From positions 1 to 64,000 of the forward strand of contig CALUIU010000012.1 in the NCBI GenBank assembly GCA_944320795.1: a DNA stretch of 64,000 nt. The letters are read 5' to 3'. The position numbers and the translations under genes were made by a program. The notes under the pieces are model-generated. The model did not search any database, was not told the DNA's origin, and worked only from the letters and a program-made list of their open reading frames with translations. This DNA is from Candidatus Paraprevotella stercoravium (GTDB lineage: Bacteria > Bacteroidota > Bacteroidia > Bacteroidales > Bacteroidaceae). Position 1 is the first letter of the stretch, and every line of letters starts with the position of its first letter. Shown one piece after another: positions 33,455 through 40,393 of the stretch.

Positions 33455-33474
33455 GGTATCTTTGTATAGATACC
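33455..33474 (+). promoter_or_regulatory. Dedicated promoter of the phage tRNA, inside an inverted repeat
   Basis: TATCTTTG (33457-33464) is a perfect -7 box ending 12 nt before the mature tRNA 5' end, which fits a short 5' leader. It is framed by GGTATC (33455-33460) and GATACC (33469-33474), a 6-8-6 inverted repeat that could be an operator. A weak TTTA -33 candidate lies 20 bp upstream. Confidence 0.65.
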
Positions 33475-33476
33475 AT

Positions 33477-33549
33477 CGCGGGTTAGAGCAGTGGTTAGCT
33501 CGTCACTTTGACTTGGTGAAGGCCGGTGGTTCGAATCCATCACCCGCAA
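33477..33549 (+). tRNA. Initiator-like tRNA with anticodon GAC
   Basis: A 73-nt cloverleaf: acceptor CGCGGGT/ACCCGCA with a C1:A72 mismatch, D stem GAGC/GCTC giving A11:U24, anticodon stem TCACT/GGTGA, loop TTGACTT (anticodon GAC, reads GUC and GUU), 5-nt variable loop, and T arm GGTGG TTCGAAT CCATC. C1:A72 and A11:U24 are hallmarks of bacterial initiator tRNA, and the body closely resembles tRNA-fMet from the acceptor through the D arm and into the variable loop. The three consecutive G:C pairs of the initiator anticodon stem are absent, and position 37 is U. CCA is not encoded. It has its own promoter. An elongator tRNA-Val(GAC) is the conventional alternative. Confidence 0.85.
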
Positions 33550-33573
33550 CTAACATTTAAAAATTACACGATT

Positions 33574-33933
33574 ATGGAAATACTTACACTTATCATCAAA
33601 CAGAAGTTCTTTGACGAGATCTTATCAGGCAAGAAAACACAAGAATTCAGAGAAATCAGACCTACTACACAGAAGAAATACTGTCAGCTTGACGCTGAAG
33701 GCTTTTGCGTAGAGAAAGATGGTGTTTTACAACCCAGACGCTACGATGCCATTCAGTTCTTTGTAGGCTACAATAAAGACAGGGCCAGCGCACTGGTAGA
33801 AGTCAAAGACACAAAGATAGAATTGTTTGAAGATGAGAATCACAATTTGATTGAATACACTTATCAAGGTGAAATTTATTTGGCAGCTCAGGTCGTTTAC
33901 GATCTTGGCAAAGTGATCGAAAAACATGTTTAA
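33574..33933 (+). CDS. ASCH-domain protein
   Basis: A 119-residue PUA-like ASCH protein. The N-terminus (LIIKQKFFDEILSGKKTQEF) and EIRP segment are typical. ASCH domains bind RNA and some hydrolyse modified cytidines. It lies 24 nt after the initiator-like tRNA and carries the ACACGATTATG leader. A link to tRNA or translation is suggested only by the domain and neighbours. Confidence 0.75.
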   Translation: MEILTLIIKQKFFDEILSGKKTQEFREIRPTTQKKYCQLDAEGFCVEKDGVLQPRRYDAIQFFVGYNKDRASALVEVKDTKIELFEDENHNLIEYTYQGEIYLAAQVVYDLGKVIEKHV

Positions 33934-33953
33934 CCCTTTAAAATTGTTGTTGA

Positions 33954-34115
33954 GTCAGAACAAACAGAAGTACATTTTCTACAAGTAACTATCGTGGTGG
34001 CCGGACTGGATTAACAGATCCGAACACTGGTAGGACCTCTCATGGTGGTAGATTTATCACTCGTAGACAGCAGTATTATAACATCCGCACAGGACTTGGT
34101 ATGAGTGGAGGATAG
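33954..34115 (+). CDS. Small basic protein A, proposed GTC start
   Basis: An open frame of 53 codons bounded by TGA (33951-33953) directly before GTC (33954) and TAG at 34113. It contains no ATG, GTG or TTG except an ATG four codons from the end. The product is glycine/arginine/tyrosine-rich (NYRGGRTGL, GRTSHGGRFITRRQQYYNIR, ending GLGMSGG). The GAGTCAGAA context around the GTC is shared with two other ORFs nearby. No strong Shine-Dalgarno is seen here. The start codon is inferred. Confidence 0.6.
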   Translation, partial: VRTNRSTFSTSNYRGGRTGLTDPNTGRTSHGGRFITRRQQYYNIRTGLGMSGG

Positions 34116-34116
34116 T

Positions 34117-34791
34117 ATGACACTGCAAGAAAGAACATATAATAGCATTGACCTCGTCAGGCAAAAGACTGACGGGGCTTTGCTGTTTTTGTCCTTGGGT
34201 AAGGATTCTTTAGTTCTATTGGATATGATCTATCCCAGATTCAAGCGAATTGTCTGTGTATTCATGTATTTCGTCAAAGGTTTAGAGCATATCGAAAGAT
34301 GGATCGGTTGGGTAAAAGCCAAATATCCTAAGATAGAGTTCATACAGGTACCCCACTGGAATCTTACTTACATTCTTCGTGGTGGCCTGTATTGTGTACC
34401 TAATCCCAAAGTGAAGCTTTTGAAGTTGGCCGATGTGGTCAAGGCCATGCAGCTCAGATACGGACTGTATTACACTTTCCTGGGTATGAAGAAAGCTGAT
34501 GGCATGAATCGCCGTCTGATGCTGAAAGGATATGAAGTCAATGGGTATGAGAACAAAGGCATGTGCTATCCTCTGGCCGATTGGACACAGAAAGACATTC
34601 TATCTTACATGAAGCAGAATAGCCTTCCGGAGCCTGTGAGGTATTCGCTGAAGGCCAGTTCGGGTGTAGGCTTTAATCTGGATTGTATGCTATGGCTGGA
34701 GAAGAACTACCCGCAGGATTTACAGAGAATTTACAAGGTGTTCCCGATGGCTGGGAGAATTCTTTGGGAGCACAAGAATAAACAAAATTAA
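34117..34791 (+). CDS. PAPS-reductase/DndC-like family protein (IbrA-type)
   Basis: A 224-residue ATP-pyrophosphatase-fold protein with the PP-loop LSLGKDSLVLLDM (about 25-37). In phages such genes often pair with a ParB-like gene, as ibrA and ibrB do, and a role in DNA or host sulphur modification is suspected but unproven. GGAGG at 34107-34111 sets the ATG at 34117; a GTG at 34105 is less likely. The ParB-like partner follows after small ORF B. Confidence 0.78.
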   Translation: MTLQERTYNSIDLVRQKTDGALLFLSLGKDSLVLLDMIYPRFKRIVCVFMYFVKGLEHIERWIGWVKAKYPKIEFIQVPHWNLTYILRGGLYCVPNPKVKLLKLADVVKAMQLRYGLYYTFLGMKKADGMNRRLMLKGYEVNGYENKGMCYPLADWTQKDILSYMKQNSLPEPVRYSLKASSGVGFNLDCMLWLEKNYPQDLQRIYKVFPMAGRILWEHKNKQN

Positions 34792-34806
34792 TAGGAGGAA
34801 TGCAGA

Positions 34807-35034
34807 GTCAGAAGAAGAATTTCGGATAGAACTATGAGTTATTTAGGAAATCCCTATACAGCTCAAAATCTAATGTCTGGTTATGGATATAACCGAGCGC
34901 AAGTTGCTATTCTCAACCGTTCTCAAGCTCTCAGAAGTAGAGCAACAACAGAAAGCCAATTTAGAAGAATTGGAAGAGCAGCTGAAAATATGCATCGAGC
35001 AGCAAGTGGAGGACTTGGTTTAAGTAATGGTTAA
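34807..35034 (+). CDS. Small basic protein B, proposed GTC start
   Basis: A 75-codon frame. The in-frame TAG at 34792 is followed by a GGAGG (34794-34798) placed 8 nt before GTC (34807). The first in-frame ATG is 9 codons later (34834) and has no ribosome site. From GTC the protein starts RRRISDRT, is rich in Arg, Tyr, Gly and Ser, and ends GGLGLSNG, like protein A. It overlaps the ParB-like gene by 8 nt. The conventional start at 34834 cannot be excluded. Confidence 0.65.
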   Translation, partial: VRRRISDRTMSYLGNPYTAQNLMSGYGYNRAQVAILNRSQALRSRATTESQFRRIGRAAENMHRAASGGLGLSNG

Positions 35035-35776
35035 TATGGAACTAAGCAAATACATAAAGAGTGAATCGGTGGAACTTAACCGCTCCGCCATTCACTTTGC
35101 AGATTATAACCCCAGGAAACTTTCTGAGGAATCCAGAAAGACGTTGAAGCGGGGTATCAAGAAGTTCGGACTTGTCGGTGGGATTGTAGTCAACAAGCGG
35201 ACCGGACTTACTATCGTGTCCGGCCACCAGCGTCTGAGCGTGATGGACGAGCTTCAGAAGTATCCTGAGAACGACTACCGCATCCGTGTCGATGTCATAG
35301 ACGTGGACGAGAAGCAGGAGAAAGAATTAAACATCCTGATGAACAACCCTAACGCGCAAGGCTCTTGGGATTACGATGCTTTGGCTCGTTTAGTTCCTGA
35401 TATAGATTATCAGGATGCAGGTTTAACTGCAGCAGATTTGAATATGATTGGATGTGACTTCCTTTTGCAGACAGAAGAAGAAAATTCTATTGCTGATGCA
35501 TTGGAGGATATGATGGCACCAGTAACAGAACAGAAAGAAGCCGAGAAAGCAGCTAAACAGATGGAAAGAGCCGAAAAGGTGGCCCACATGAAAGAAGTCA
35601 AGCAACAAGTGAAGGATGCAGCCCAGAAACAGGCTCAGGATATGGATGCTTACTTAATGCTTTCCTTCGATACTTTTGAATCTAAAGCCGCTTTCTGTGA
35701 AAGATTCGGTTACGACCCCTACTCCAAGTTTATCAAGGGTGAGGTGTTCGATGAACAGATAGAAAGAATTGAATGA
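35027..35776 (+). CDS. ParB/sulfiredoxin-like nuclease-domain protein (IbrB-type)
   Basis: A 249-residue protein. Residues 15-100 form a ParB-N domain (HFADYNPRKLSEE, then IVSGHQRL). The middle has a coiled, alanine/glutamate-rich linker (about 165-205), and the C-terminal domain resembles the IbrB/ParB tail. It pairs with the PAPS-reductase-like gene. The ATG at 35036 is an alternative start, 3 codons in. A role in DNA modification or regulation is possible. Confidence 0.78.
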   Translation: MVNMELSKYIKSESVELNRSAIHFADYNPRKLSEESRKTLKRGIKKFGLVGGIVVNKRTGLTIVSGHQRLSVMDELQKYPENDYRIRVDVIDVDEKQEKELNILMNNPNAQGSWDYDALARLVPDIDYQDAGLTAADLNMIGCDFLLQTEEENSIADALEDMMAPVTEQKEAEKAAKQMERAEKVAHMKEVKQQVKDAAQKQAQDMDAYLMLSFDTFESKAAFCERFGYDPYSKFIKGEVFDEQIERIE

Positions 35777-35804
35777 CAACATGAAATTTTAGGAGGAAAT
35801 CCGA

Positions 35805-36038
35805 GTCAGAAGAAAAACATATAGCCAGTTGTATCAACAGTCAAGACGAATAATGTACAACGCCGGAAGGCAATACGGGCTTGGAACAGACAGACAAAGA
35901 AGTATAAGAGACAGAACGAGGTTTATAATGGAAAGATATGCGGCAAGGATAGACAGCTATTTCTCAAAGAGAGGAATTGATATTTATGGTGATAAGCCTG
36001 TTTCTCGCCGCATTTATATGGGCAACAATAATGGATGA
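35805..36038 (+). CDS. Small basic protein C, proposed GTC start
   Basis: A 77-codon frame. Its leader is almost the same as that of protein B: TAG at 35790-35792 in frame, GGAGG at 35792-35796, then 8 nt to GTC at 35805, followed by AGA AGA. The only other early start codons are a TTG at 35829 and an ATG at 35853, both far from the ribosome site. The product is basic and tyrosine-rich (RRKTYSQLYQQSRRI, ending RRIYMGNNNG). Confidence 0.7.
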   Translation, partial: VRRKTYSQLYQQSRRIMYNAGRQYGLGTDRQRSIRDRTRFIMERYAARIDSYFSKRGIDIYGDKPVSRRIYMGNNNG

Positions 36039-36041
36039 AAT

Positions 36042-36179
36042 ATGGTAGGAGATTTTATTCTTTGGCTAAAGACGTTTTTAAGGCAGAATCTTTTTTGTAT
36101 CCATCATTATGTTTGGAAAGGACCATTAGATTTCCGCTATGAAATTTGTGATAAGTGTGGAAAATTGAAAAAGAAATAA
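36042..36179 (+). CDS. Small zinc-finger protein (DUF1660-like)
   Basis: A 45-residue protein with a short helix, a His-rich HHYVWKGPLDFRYEIC stretch and CDKCGK, forming a likely C2-type zinc knuckle seen in prophage DUF1660 proteins. It starts 3 nt after protein C and ends 1 nt before the terminase small subunit. The function is unknown. Confidence 0.6.
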   Translation: MVGDFILWLKTFLRQNLFCIHHYVWKGPLDFRYEICDKCGKLKKK

Positions 36180-36180
36180 T

Positions 36181-36693
36181 ATGGGAAATAGTGAATCTCA
36201 AAAAAGTAAACATACAGGGCGAAAGCCTAAATTTGACTACAAGAGTGAGGAGTTTCTCTCTCAAGTGGAAACGTATGCCAAAAAGGGATTCACGGACAAA
36301 GAAATCGCTTTTGCTTTAGGATTATGTCCCCAAACATTCAGTGAAAAGAAGAGTGAGCACTGCGAATTAAGCGAAGTATTAGCGCGCGGGCGTGCAACTA
36401 TCACAGCGGCAGTGCGTGCAAAGTTCCTTGCTATGGCCTTGGGCGGTATCAAGACTAAGAGCACTGTTGTTAGGAAGTTGAAGGACCAGGACGGCAATTT
36501 AACAGGTGAAGAAGAGCTTCAGGTGAGTGAAAGTGAACTGGCTCCTAACCTGCAAGCAATGTCTGTCTGGTTATATCATCATGATGAAGAATGGAGAAAG
36601 GTTGAACGCCGACAGGATGAGGATGCAGATATCCCCCAAGACATTGATCACGGTGTTTCTATTGATTCATGGATTAAAGACAAACTGAAATGA
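36181..36693 (+). CDS. terS: Terminase small subunit
   Basis: A 170-residue protein with an N-terminal helix-turn-helix (GFTDKEIAFALGLCPQTFSEKK is split around residues 36-57), a central helical part and an acidic tail ending DSWIKDKLK. It overlaps the large subunit by 4 nt. It recognises phage DNA for packaging. Confidence 0.85.
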   Translation: MGNSESQKSKHTGRKPKFDYKSEEFLSQVETYAKKGFTDKEIAFALGLCPQTFSEKKSEHCELSEVLARGRATITAAVRAKFLAMALGGIKTKSTVVRKLKDQDGNLTGEEELQVSESELAPNLQAMSVWLYHHDEEWRKVERRQDEDADIPQDIDHGVSIDSWIKDKLK

Positions 36694-37958
36694 TTGAACC
36701 CCAGACGATATATCATCCGTTATATACCGACAATGAGAAATTTATTATTCTCATCACCGGCGGCCGTGGTTCGGGAAAGTCTTTCAACGCTTCAACCTTC
36801 ATTGAGCGTCTGACGTTCGAGATGACTCCCACGGAGAAGATTGTCCATCAGATTCTTTATACCCGTTATACGATGGTATCGGCCGGCATGTCTATTATTC
36901 CGGAAATGATGGAAAAGATAGATTTGGACGGAACCACGAAGTATTTCAAGACCACCAAGACGGACATCGTAAACCGTATGACCGGCAGTCGTATCATGTT
37001 CCGGGGTATCAAAACCTCTTCCGGTAATCAAACAGCCAAACTGAAATCTATTCAAGGTATCACCACCTTTGTCTGTGATGAAGCTGAGGAATGGACCAGC
37101 GAAGAAGAGTTTGACAAGATCATGCTATCCATCCGTAAGAAAGGCATCCAGAACCGGATTATCATCATTATGAATCCCTGTGACTCCAATCACTTTATCT
37201 ACAAGAAGTATATCGAGAAAACCCACCGTCTAGTGGAGATTGACGGCGTTCAGGTACAAATTTCCACTCATCCGAATGTTCTGCATATTCATACGACTTA
37301 CTTCGACAATATAGCAAACTTATCTCCTGAGTTCCTGAGAGAGGTTGAAGAAATGAAAGAGAAGAACCCGGAGAAATATGCTCATGTCGTTATCGGCCGA
37401 TGGGCAGACGTGGCCGAAGGTGCTGTGTTCAAGAAATGGGGCATCGTGGATGAGTTCCCGATGTGGTGTAAGAAAGTTGGTATCGGATTAGACTTCGGTT
37501 ATACCAATGATCCTACAGCAGCTATCCGATGTGGAATCATTGACAATGCACTGTATTTGGATGAAATTGACTATCGGACCGGACTACTTTCCGGGGATAT
37601 AATTAAGACTCTCCGCCCCTGGAACCTGAAAGTAATTGCTGACAGTGCAGATCCGCGACTCATTCAGGAAATCAGTAACGGTGGAATCAAAATCTATCCT
37701 GTTGAGAAGGGACCAGGATCTATCAATGCCGGCCTCGACAAGATGCAGGGTATGGAAGTTTACATTACCAGACGCTCCTATAACCTGCAGAGAGAGTACA
37801 GAAACTATGTCTGGGCAAAAGATAAGGACGGTAACTACATCAACGAGCCAGAAGATCACGATAACCACGGTATCGACGCTGCACGCTACTATGTGCTGGG
37901 AGAACTTCTCGGCAGGATAATGAAACCAAAAGACATATCAGGAGTATTTGGACATTAA
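36690..37958 (+). CDS. terL: Terminase large subunit (PBSX-like)
   Basis: A 422-residue packaging ATPase and nuclease. Walker A is GGRGSGKS (about 19-26), Walker B is FVCDEAEEW (about 127-135), and the nuclease domain starts near VGIGLDFGYTNDP with further acidic residues in VIADSADPRLI and NHGIDAARY. Family resemblance is to PBSX/SPP1-type terminases (headful packaging in relatives). Confidence 0.93.
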   Translation: MIEPQTIYHPLYTDNEKFIILITGGRGSGKSFNASTFIERLTFEMTPTEKIVHQILYTRYTMVSAGMSIIPEMMEKIDLDGTTKYFKTTKTDIVNRMTGSRIMFRGIKTSSGNQTAKLKSIQGITTFVCDEAEEWTSEEEFDKIMLSIRKKGIQNRIIIIMNPCDSNHFIYKKYIEKTHRLVEIDGVQVQISTHPNVLHIHTTYFDNIANLSPEFLREVEEMKEKNPEKYAHVVIGRWADVAEGAVFKKWGIVDEFPMWCKKVGIGLDFGYTNDPTAAIRCGIIDNALYLDEIDYRTGLLSGDIIKTLRPWNLKVIADSADPRLIQEISNGGIKIYPVEKGPGSINAGLDKMQGMEVYITRRSYNLQREYRNYVWAKDKDGNYINEPEDHDNHGIDAARYYVLGELLGRIMKPKDISGVFGH

Positions 37959-37968
37959 AATTTAGTAT

Positions 37969-39444
37969 ATGACTTTAGAAGAAATTTTAGCTATGCCGGA
38001 AGTAGAAAGAAAAATCTACTATCTGAAAAAAGGTCGTAAGACAGAGCTTCCCAATGCTCATGCTCTCTATAACGATTGGAACCCGAACAAGCACGAAATA
38101 GTGATTGATGAGAAAAAATATCCGAAAATCAAAATCACTACCAAGCCGGAAGAGAGGATAACTGACCCGAGCACCGACAAAGAATATGTCGAGCCGGCCG
38201 TGAAGAAAGAAGTTGAGCCAAACCGCATCGCCCTTCCAATCGAACAGGACATCGTGAACATTCAGACAGCTTTCACCGTGGGAACAGAGCCTGTTCTTGA
38301 CTGCCAGCCGGATCAATCGGAAGAAAGCCTTCTTTCTGCCCTGAAGCAGGTATTCAAGAAAAATAAGCTGAAGTATCAGAATAAGAAAGTGGTCCGGGCA
38401 TGGTTGGCCGAGCAAGAAGTGGCCGAATACTGGTATGTGGTGAAAGATGATGGCTTTTGGGCCAAACTCAAACGTAAGGTAGCTGGTATCTTCGGAAAGT
38501 CGCGTCCTGAGTACCGCTTGAAAAGTGCTATATGGTCTCCATTCCGAGGTGACAAGCTCTACCCTTTTTTCAATGATCAAGGAGATTTGGTTGCACTTTC
38601 CCGCGAATATAAGAAGAAAGACCTGGACGATGTGGAGATAACTTGTTTCATGACCATCACAAAGGACAAGGTTTACCAGTGGGAACTGACAGGAAACTGG
38701 GCCTACAATGGATCGTTTACGCATGGATTCAAGAAACTCCCTGTTATTTACATGTACCGTCCTGAAGCATATTGCGAAAAGATCAAGAGTCTCCGCGTAA
38801 GACTGGAGAAACTTCTTTCCAATTATGCGGACTGCATCGACTATCACTTCTTCCCTATCCTCATGCTGTTTGGTGACGTGCAAAATTTCTCCGGTGAGTT
38901 CAAGAACCGGGTGGTCGAGTTGACCGGTCAAGGAGCAAATGCACAATACCTGACCTGGAGCCAGGTTCCGGATACTGTAAAGTTTGAAGTGGAAACATTG
39001 CTCAGCCAGATTTATGGACTAACCAACACGCCAAGAATCTCTTTCGACGCGTTGAAAGGTACAGGGAACGCTGTTTCCGGTGTGGCTTTTGATTATGTTT
39101 TTATGTCCACTCACCTGAATGTGGAAAACCTGAATGAAACTGTTGGTGAGTTCATGCAGCGGCGTGTGAATTTTCTTGTCTCCGCGTTGGGTTCTGTTAA
39201 TACGACTCTTGAATCGGCCTCCGAGACCATTGACGTAGACGTTCAGATGCAACCTTATAGATTGGAGAATCTCAGTGAAAAGATTGACACAGCCGTCAAA
39301 GCTAAAGACGGAGAGATTTGGTCACAAAAGCGTGCCATTACCTTTGCCGGGAATGTGGATGCAGTGGCTGAAGAGATTGAAGCCATCAAGGAGGAACAGG
39401 CAGAAAAGCAAAAGAACAATGTCAAGGAGAAGAATGTAGCTTAA
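37969..39444 (+). CDS. Portal protein (SPP1 Gp6-like)
   Basis: A 491-residue portal with a charged N-terminus, core FTVGTEPVLD, a stem region near RLEKLLSNYADCIDYHF and a glutamate/lysine-rich C-terminal coiled coil. It follows TerL by 10 nt and ends the packaging transcript at a terminator. Confidence 0.85.
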   Translation: MTLEEILAMPEVERKIYYLKKGRKTELPNAHALYNDWNPNKHEIVIDEKKYPKIKITTKPEERITDPSTDKEYVEPAVKKEVEPNRIALPIEQDIVNIQTAFTVGTEPVLDCQPDQSEESLLSALKQVFKKNKLKYQNKKVVRAWLAEQEVAEYWYVVKDDGFWAKLKRKVAGIFGKSRPEYRLKSAIWSPFRGDKLYPFFNDQGDLVALSREYKKKDLDDVEITCFMTITKDKVYQWELTGNWAYNGSFTHGFKKLPVIYMYRPEAYCEKIKSLRVRLEKLLSNYADCIDYHFFPILMLFGDVQNFSGEFKNRVVELTGQGANAQYLTWSQVPDTVKFEVETLLSQIYGLTNTPRISFDALKGTGNAVSGVAFDYVFMSTHLNVENLNETVGEFMQRRVNFLVSALGSVNTTLESASETIDVDVQMQPYRLENLSEKIDTAVKAKDGEIWSQKRAITFAGNVDAVAEEIEAIKEEQAEKQKNNVKEKNVA

Positions 39445-39462
39445 AAACATAATAAGACAATG

Positions 39463-39498
39463 AAAATAGCGATATCTTGCGGGGTATCGCTATTTTTA
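39463..39498 (+). terminator. Terminator after the portal gene
   Basis: A 12-bp stem AAAATAGCGATA (39463-39474) with 39485-39496 followed by a T-rich run. Confidence 0.85.
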
Positions 39499-39512
39499 GT
39501 CATAAATATTTG

Positions 39513-39540
39513 TAGGTAATAAAATAATTACCTATATTTG
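39513..39540 (+). promoter_or_regulatory. Promoter and operator of the DUF4160/DUF2442 pair
   Basis: TAGGTAAT (39513-39520) and ATTACCTA (39527-39534) form an inverted repeat that overlaps a perfect -7 box TATATTTG (39533-39540), 25 nt before the start at 39565. It is a likely autoregulatory operator. Confidence 0.7.
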
Positions 39541-39564
39541 TATATAATAAAAAAGAAACATGTT

Positions 39565-39804
39565 ATGCCTACTATATTTATTCTTTTTGGATTTCGCTTT
39601 ATGTTTTATGCCAATGACCATGAACCTATTCATGTTCATGTAATCAAAGACAACGTGAGTGCAAAGTTTACATTGTTCCCTGTAACACTGGTAAAAAATA
39701 ATGGGCTGAAATCTTCTGAACTGAAATTAGTAGAATCTATTATTGAGGAAAACCAAGAAATTATAGCTGAACATTGGAATAAGTTCTTTAATAACGCAAA
39801 ATGA
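39565..39804 (+). CDS. DUF4160 protein (putative toxin-antitoxin partner)
   Basis: A 79-residue protein with the DUF4160 hallmark FMFYANDHEPIHVHV. The start at 39565 fits the family's MPTI N-terminus. DUF4160 genes are commonly paired with DUF2442 genes and are suspected toxin-antitoxin modules. It has its own promoter between the portal and scaffold genes, unlike the surrounding structural genes. Confidence 0.82.
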   Translation: MPTIFILFGFRFMFYANDHEPIHVHVIKDNVSAKFTLFPVTLVKNNGLKSSELKLVESIIEENQEIIAEHWNKFFNNAK

Positions 39805-39811
39805 TATGATT

Positions 39812-40228
39812 ATGGGAAATATTAAAATTGAAAAGGTTTGGTTGACAGACTCAGAAGTATGGATACGTACTACTGATGGAACTGAGGCCTATGAAAAGTT
39901 CTCTGAGTTCCCAAGATTAAAATTTGCGACTCCGGAACAGCGCAATAATTTTACATTGAGTAATGATGGCATTCATTGGAGTGATATTGATGAAGATCTC
40001 AGTTTTGAAGGATTTTTCCGAGAAAAGAAACCAAATCCATTATATGAATTATTCATTAATCATCCAGAACTGAATGCTTCTGCTATAGCTCGCAGATTAG
40101 GAATGTCACAAAGTTTGTTTGCACAATATGTTAGTGGAACCAAAAAGCCGTCTAAAGAACGTTTGGAAGATATTTTTGAAGCTATACGTACTGTAGGGCG
40201 TGAGTTATGTGCTGTTTCAACTATTTAA
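39812..40228 (+). CDS. DUF2442 protein with HTH
   Basis: A 138-residue protein. Residues 1-65 form a DUF2442 domain (VWIRTTDGTEAYEKFSEFPR). The rest is a helix-turn-helix (SAIARRLGMSQSLFAQYVSG) probably binding the inverted repeat at 39513. The HTH part is similar in layout to the phage HicB (ISATALAKRLGINEG). The start at 39812 carries the GATTATG end of the leader motif; an ATG at 39806 adds two residues. Confidence 0.8.
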   Translation: MGNIKIEKVWLTDSEVWIRTTDGTEAYEKFSEFPRLKFATPEQRNNFTLSNDGIHWSDIDEDLSFEGFFREKKPNPLYELFINHPELNASAIARRLGMSQSLFAQYVSGTKKPSKERLEDIFEAIRTVGRELCAVSTI

Positions 40229-40246
40229 CAATAGGGAATAATTTTC

Positions 40247-40280
40247 AGCGTGATTACTTCGGTAGTCACGCTTTCTTTTT
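40247..40280 (+). terminator. Terminator after the DUF4160/DUF2442 pair
   Basis: An 11-bp stem (40247-40257 with 40262-40272, one wobble) with a TTCG tetraloop followed by TTCTTTTT. Confidence 0.88.
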
Positions 40281-40360
40281 GCCTAAAAACGAACATTCTC
40301 TTAATTGTTTCATATCGTTTGCCTTAAAATTTCCCTTTCCCTTTCTCTATAAGTAAATTT

Positions 40361-40393
40361 ACCGTATGAAATTATTAATCAAACTCATACGGT
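40361..40393 (+). promoter_or_regulatory. Hairpin abutting the scaffold start codon
   Basis: ACCGTATGA (40361-40369) and TCATACGGT (40385-40393) form a perfect 9-bp stem with a 15-nt loop whose last base touches the ATG at 40394. It could be an operator, or an mRNA structure that controls translation of the head genes. Confidence 0.65.

Larger units (their letters stand above)
14534..33576 (+). repeat. Recurrent start-codon leader motif ACACGATTATG
   Basis: The same 11-mer, whose last three bases are the start codon, occurs at 14534-14544, 14872-14882, 16408-16418, 24582-24592, 28109-28119, 28132-28142, 31912-31922 and 33566-33576. A variant with G first is at 28944-28954, and one ending ATT is at 32245-32255. 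GATTATG also precedes the start at 39812. Genes without the motif lie between, so it is a dispersed leader rather than a tandem repeat. Confidence 0.9.

Noticed and set aside
33477-33549. Reading the phage tRNA as tRNA-Gln(TTG)
   Set aside because: Placing TTG as anticodon breaks the anticodon stem (C30 opposite U, G opposite G); the GAC reading gives five pairs and a 7-nt loop.
34800-34830. An ATG overlapping the ribosome site of small protein B (MQSQKKNFG)
   Set aside because: It encodes only 9 residues, sits 1 nt from GGAGG, which is too close, and has no counterpart in the leaders of proteins A or C.
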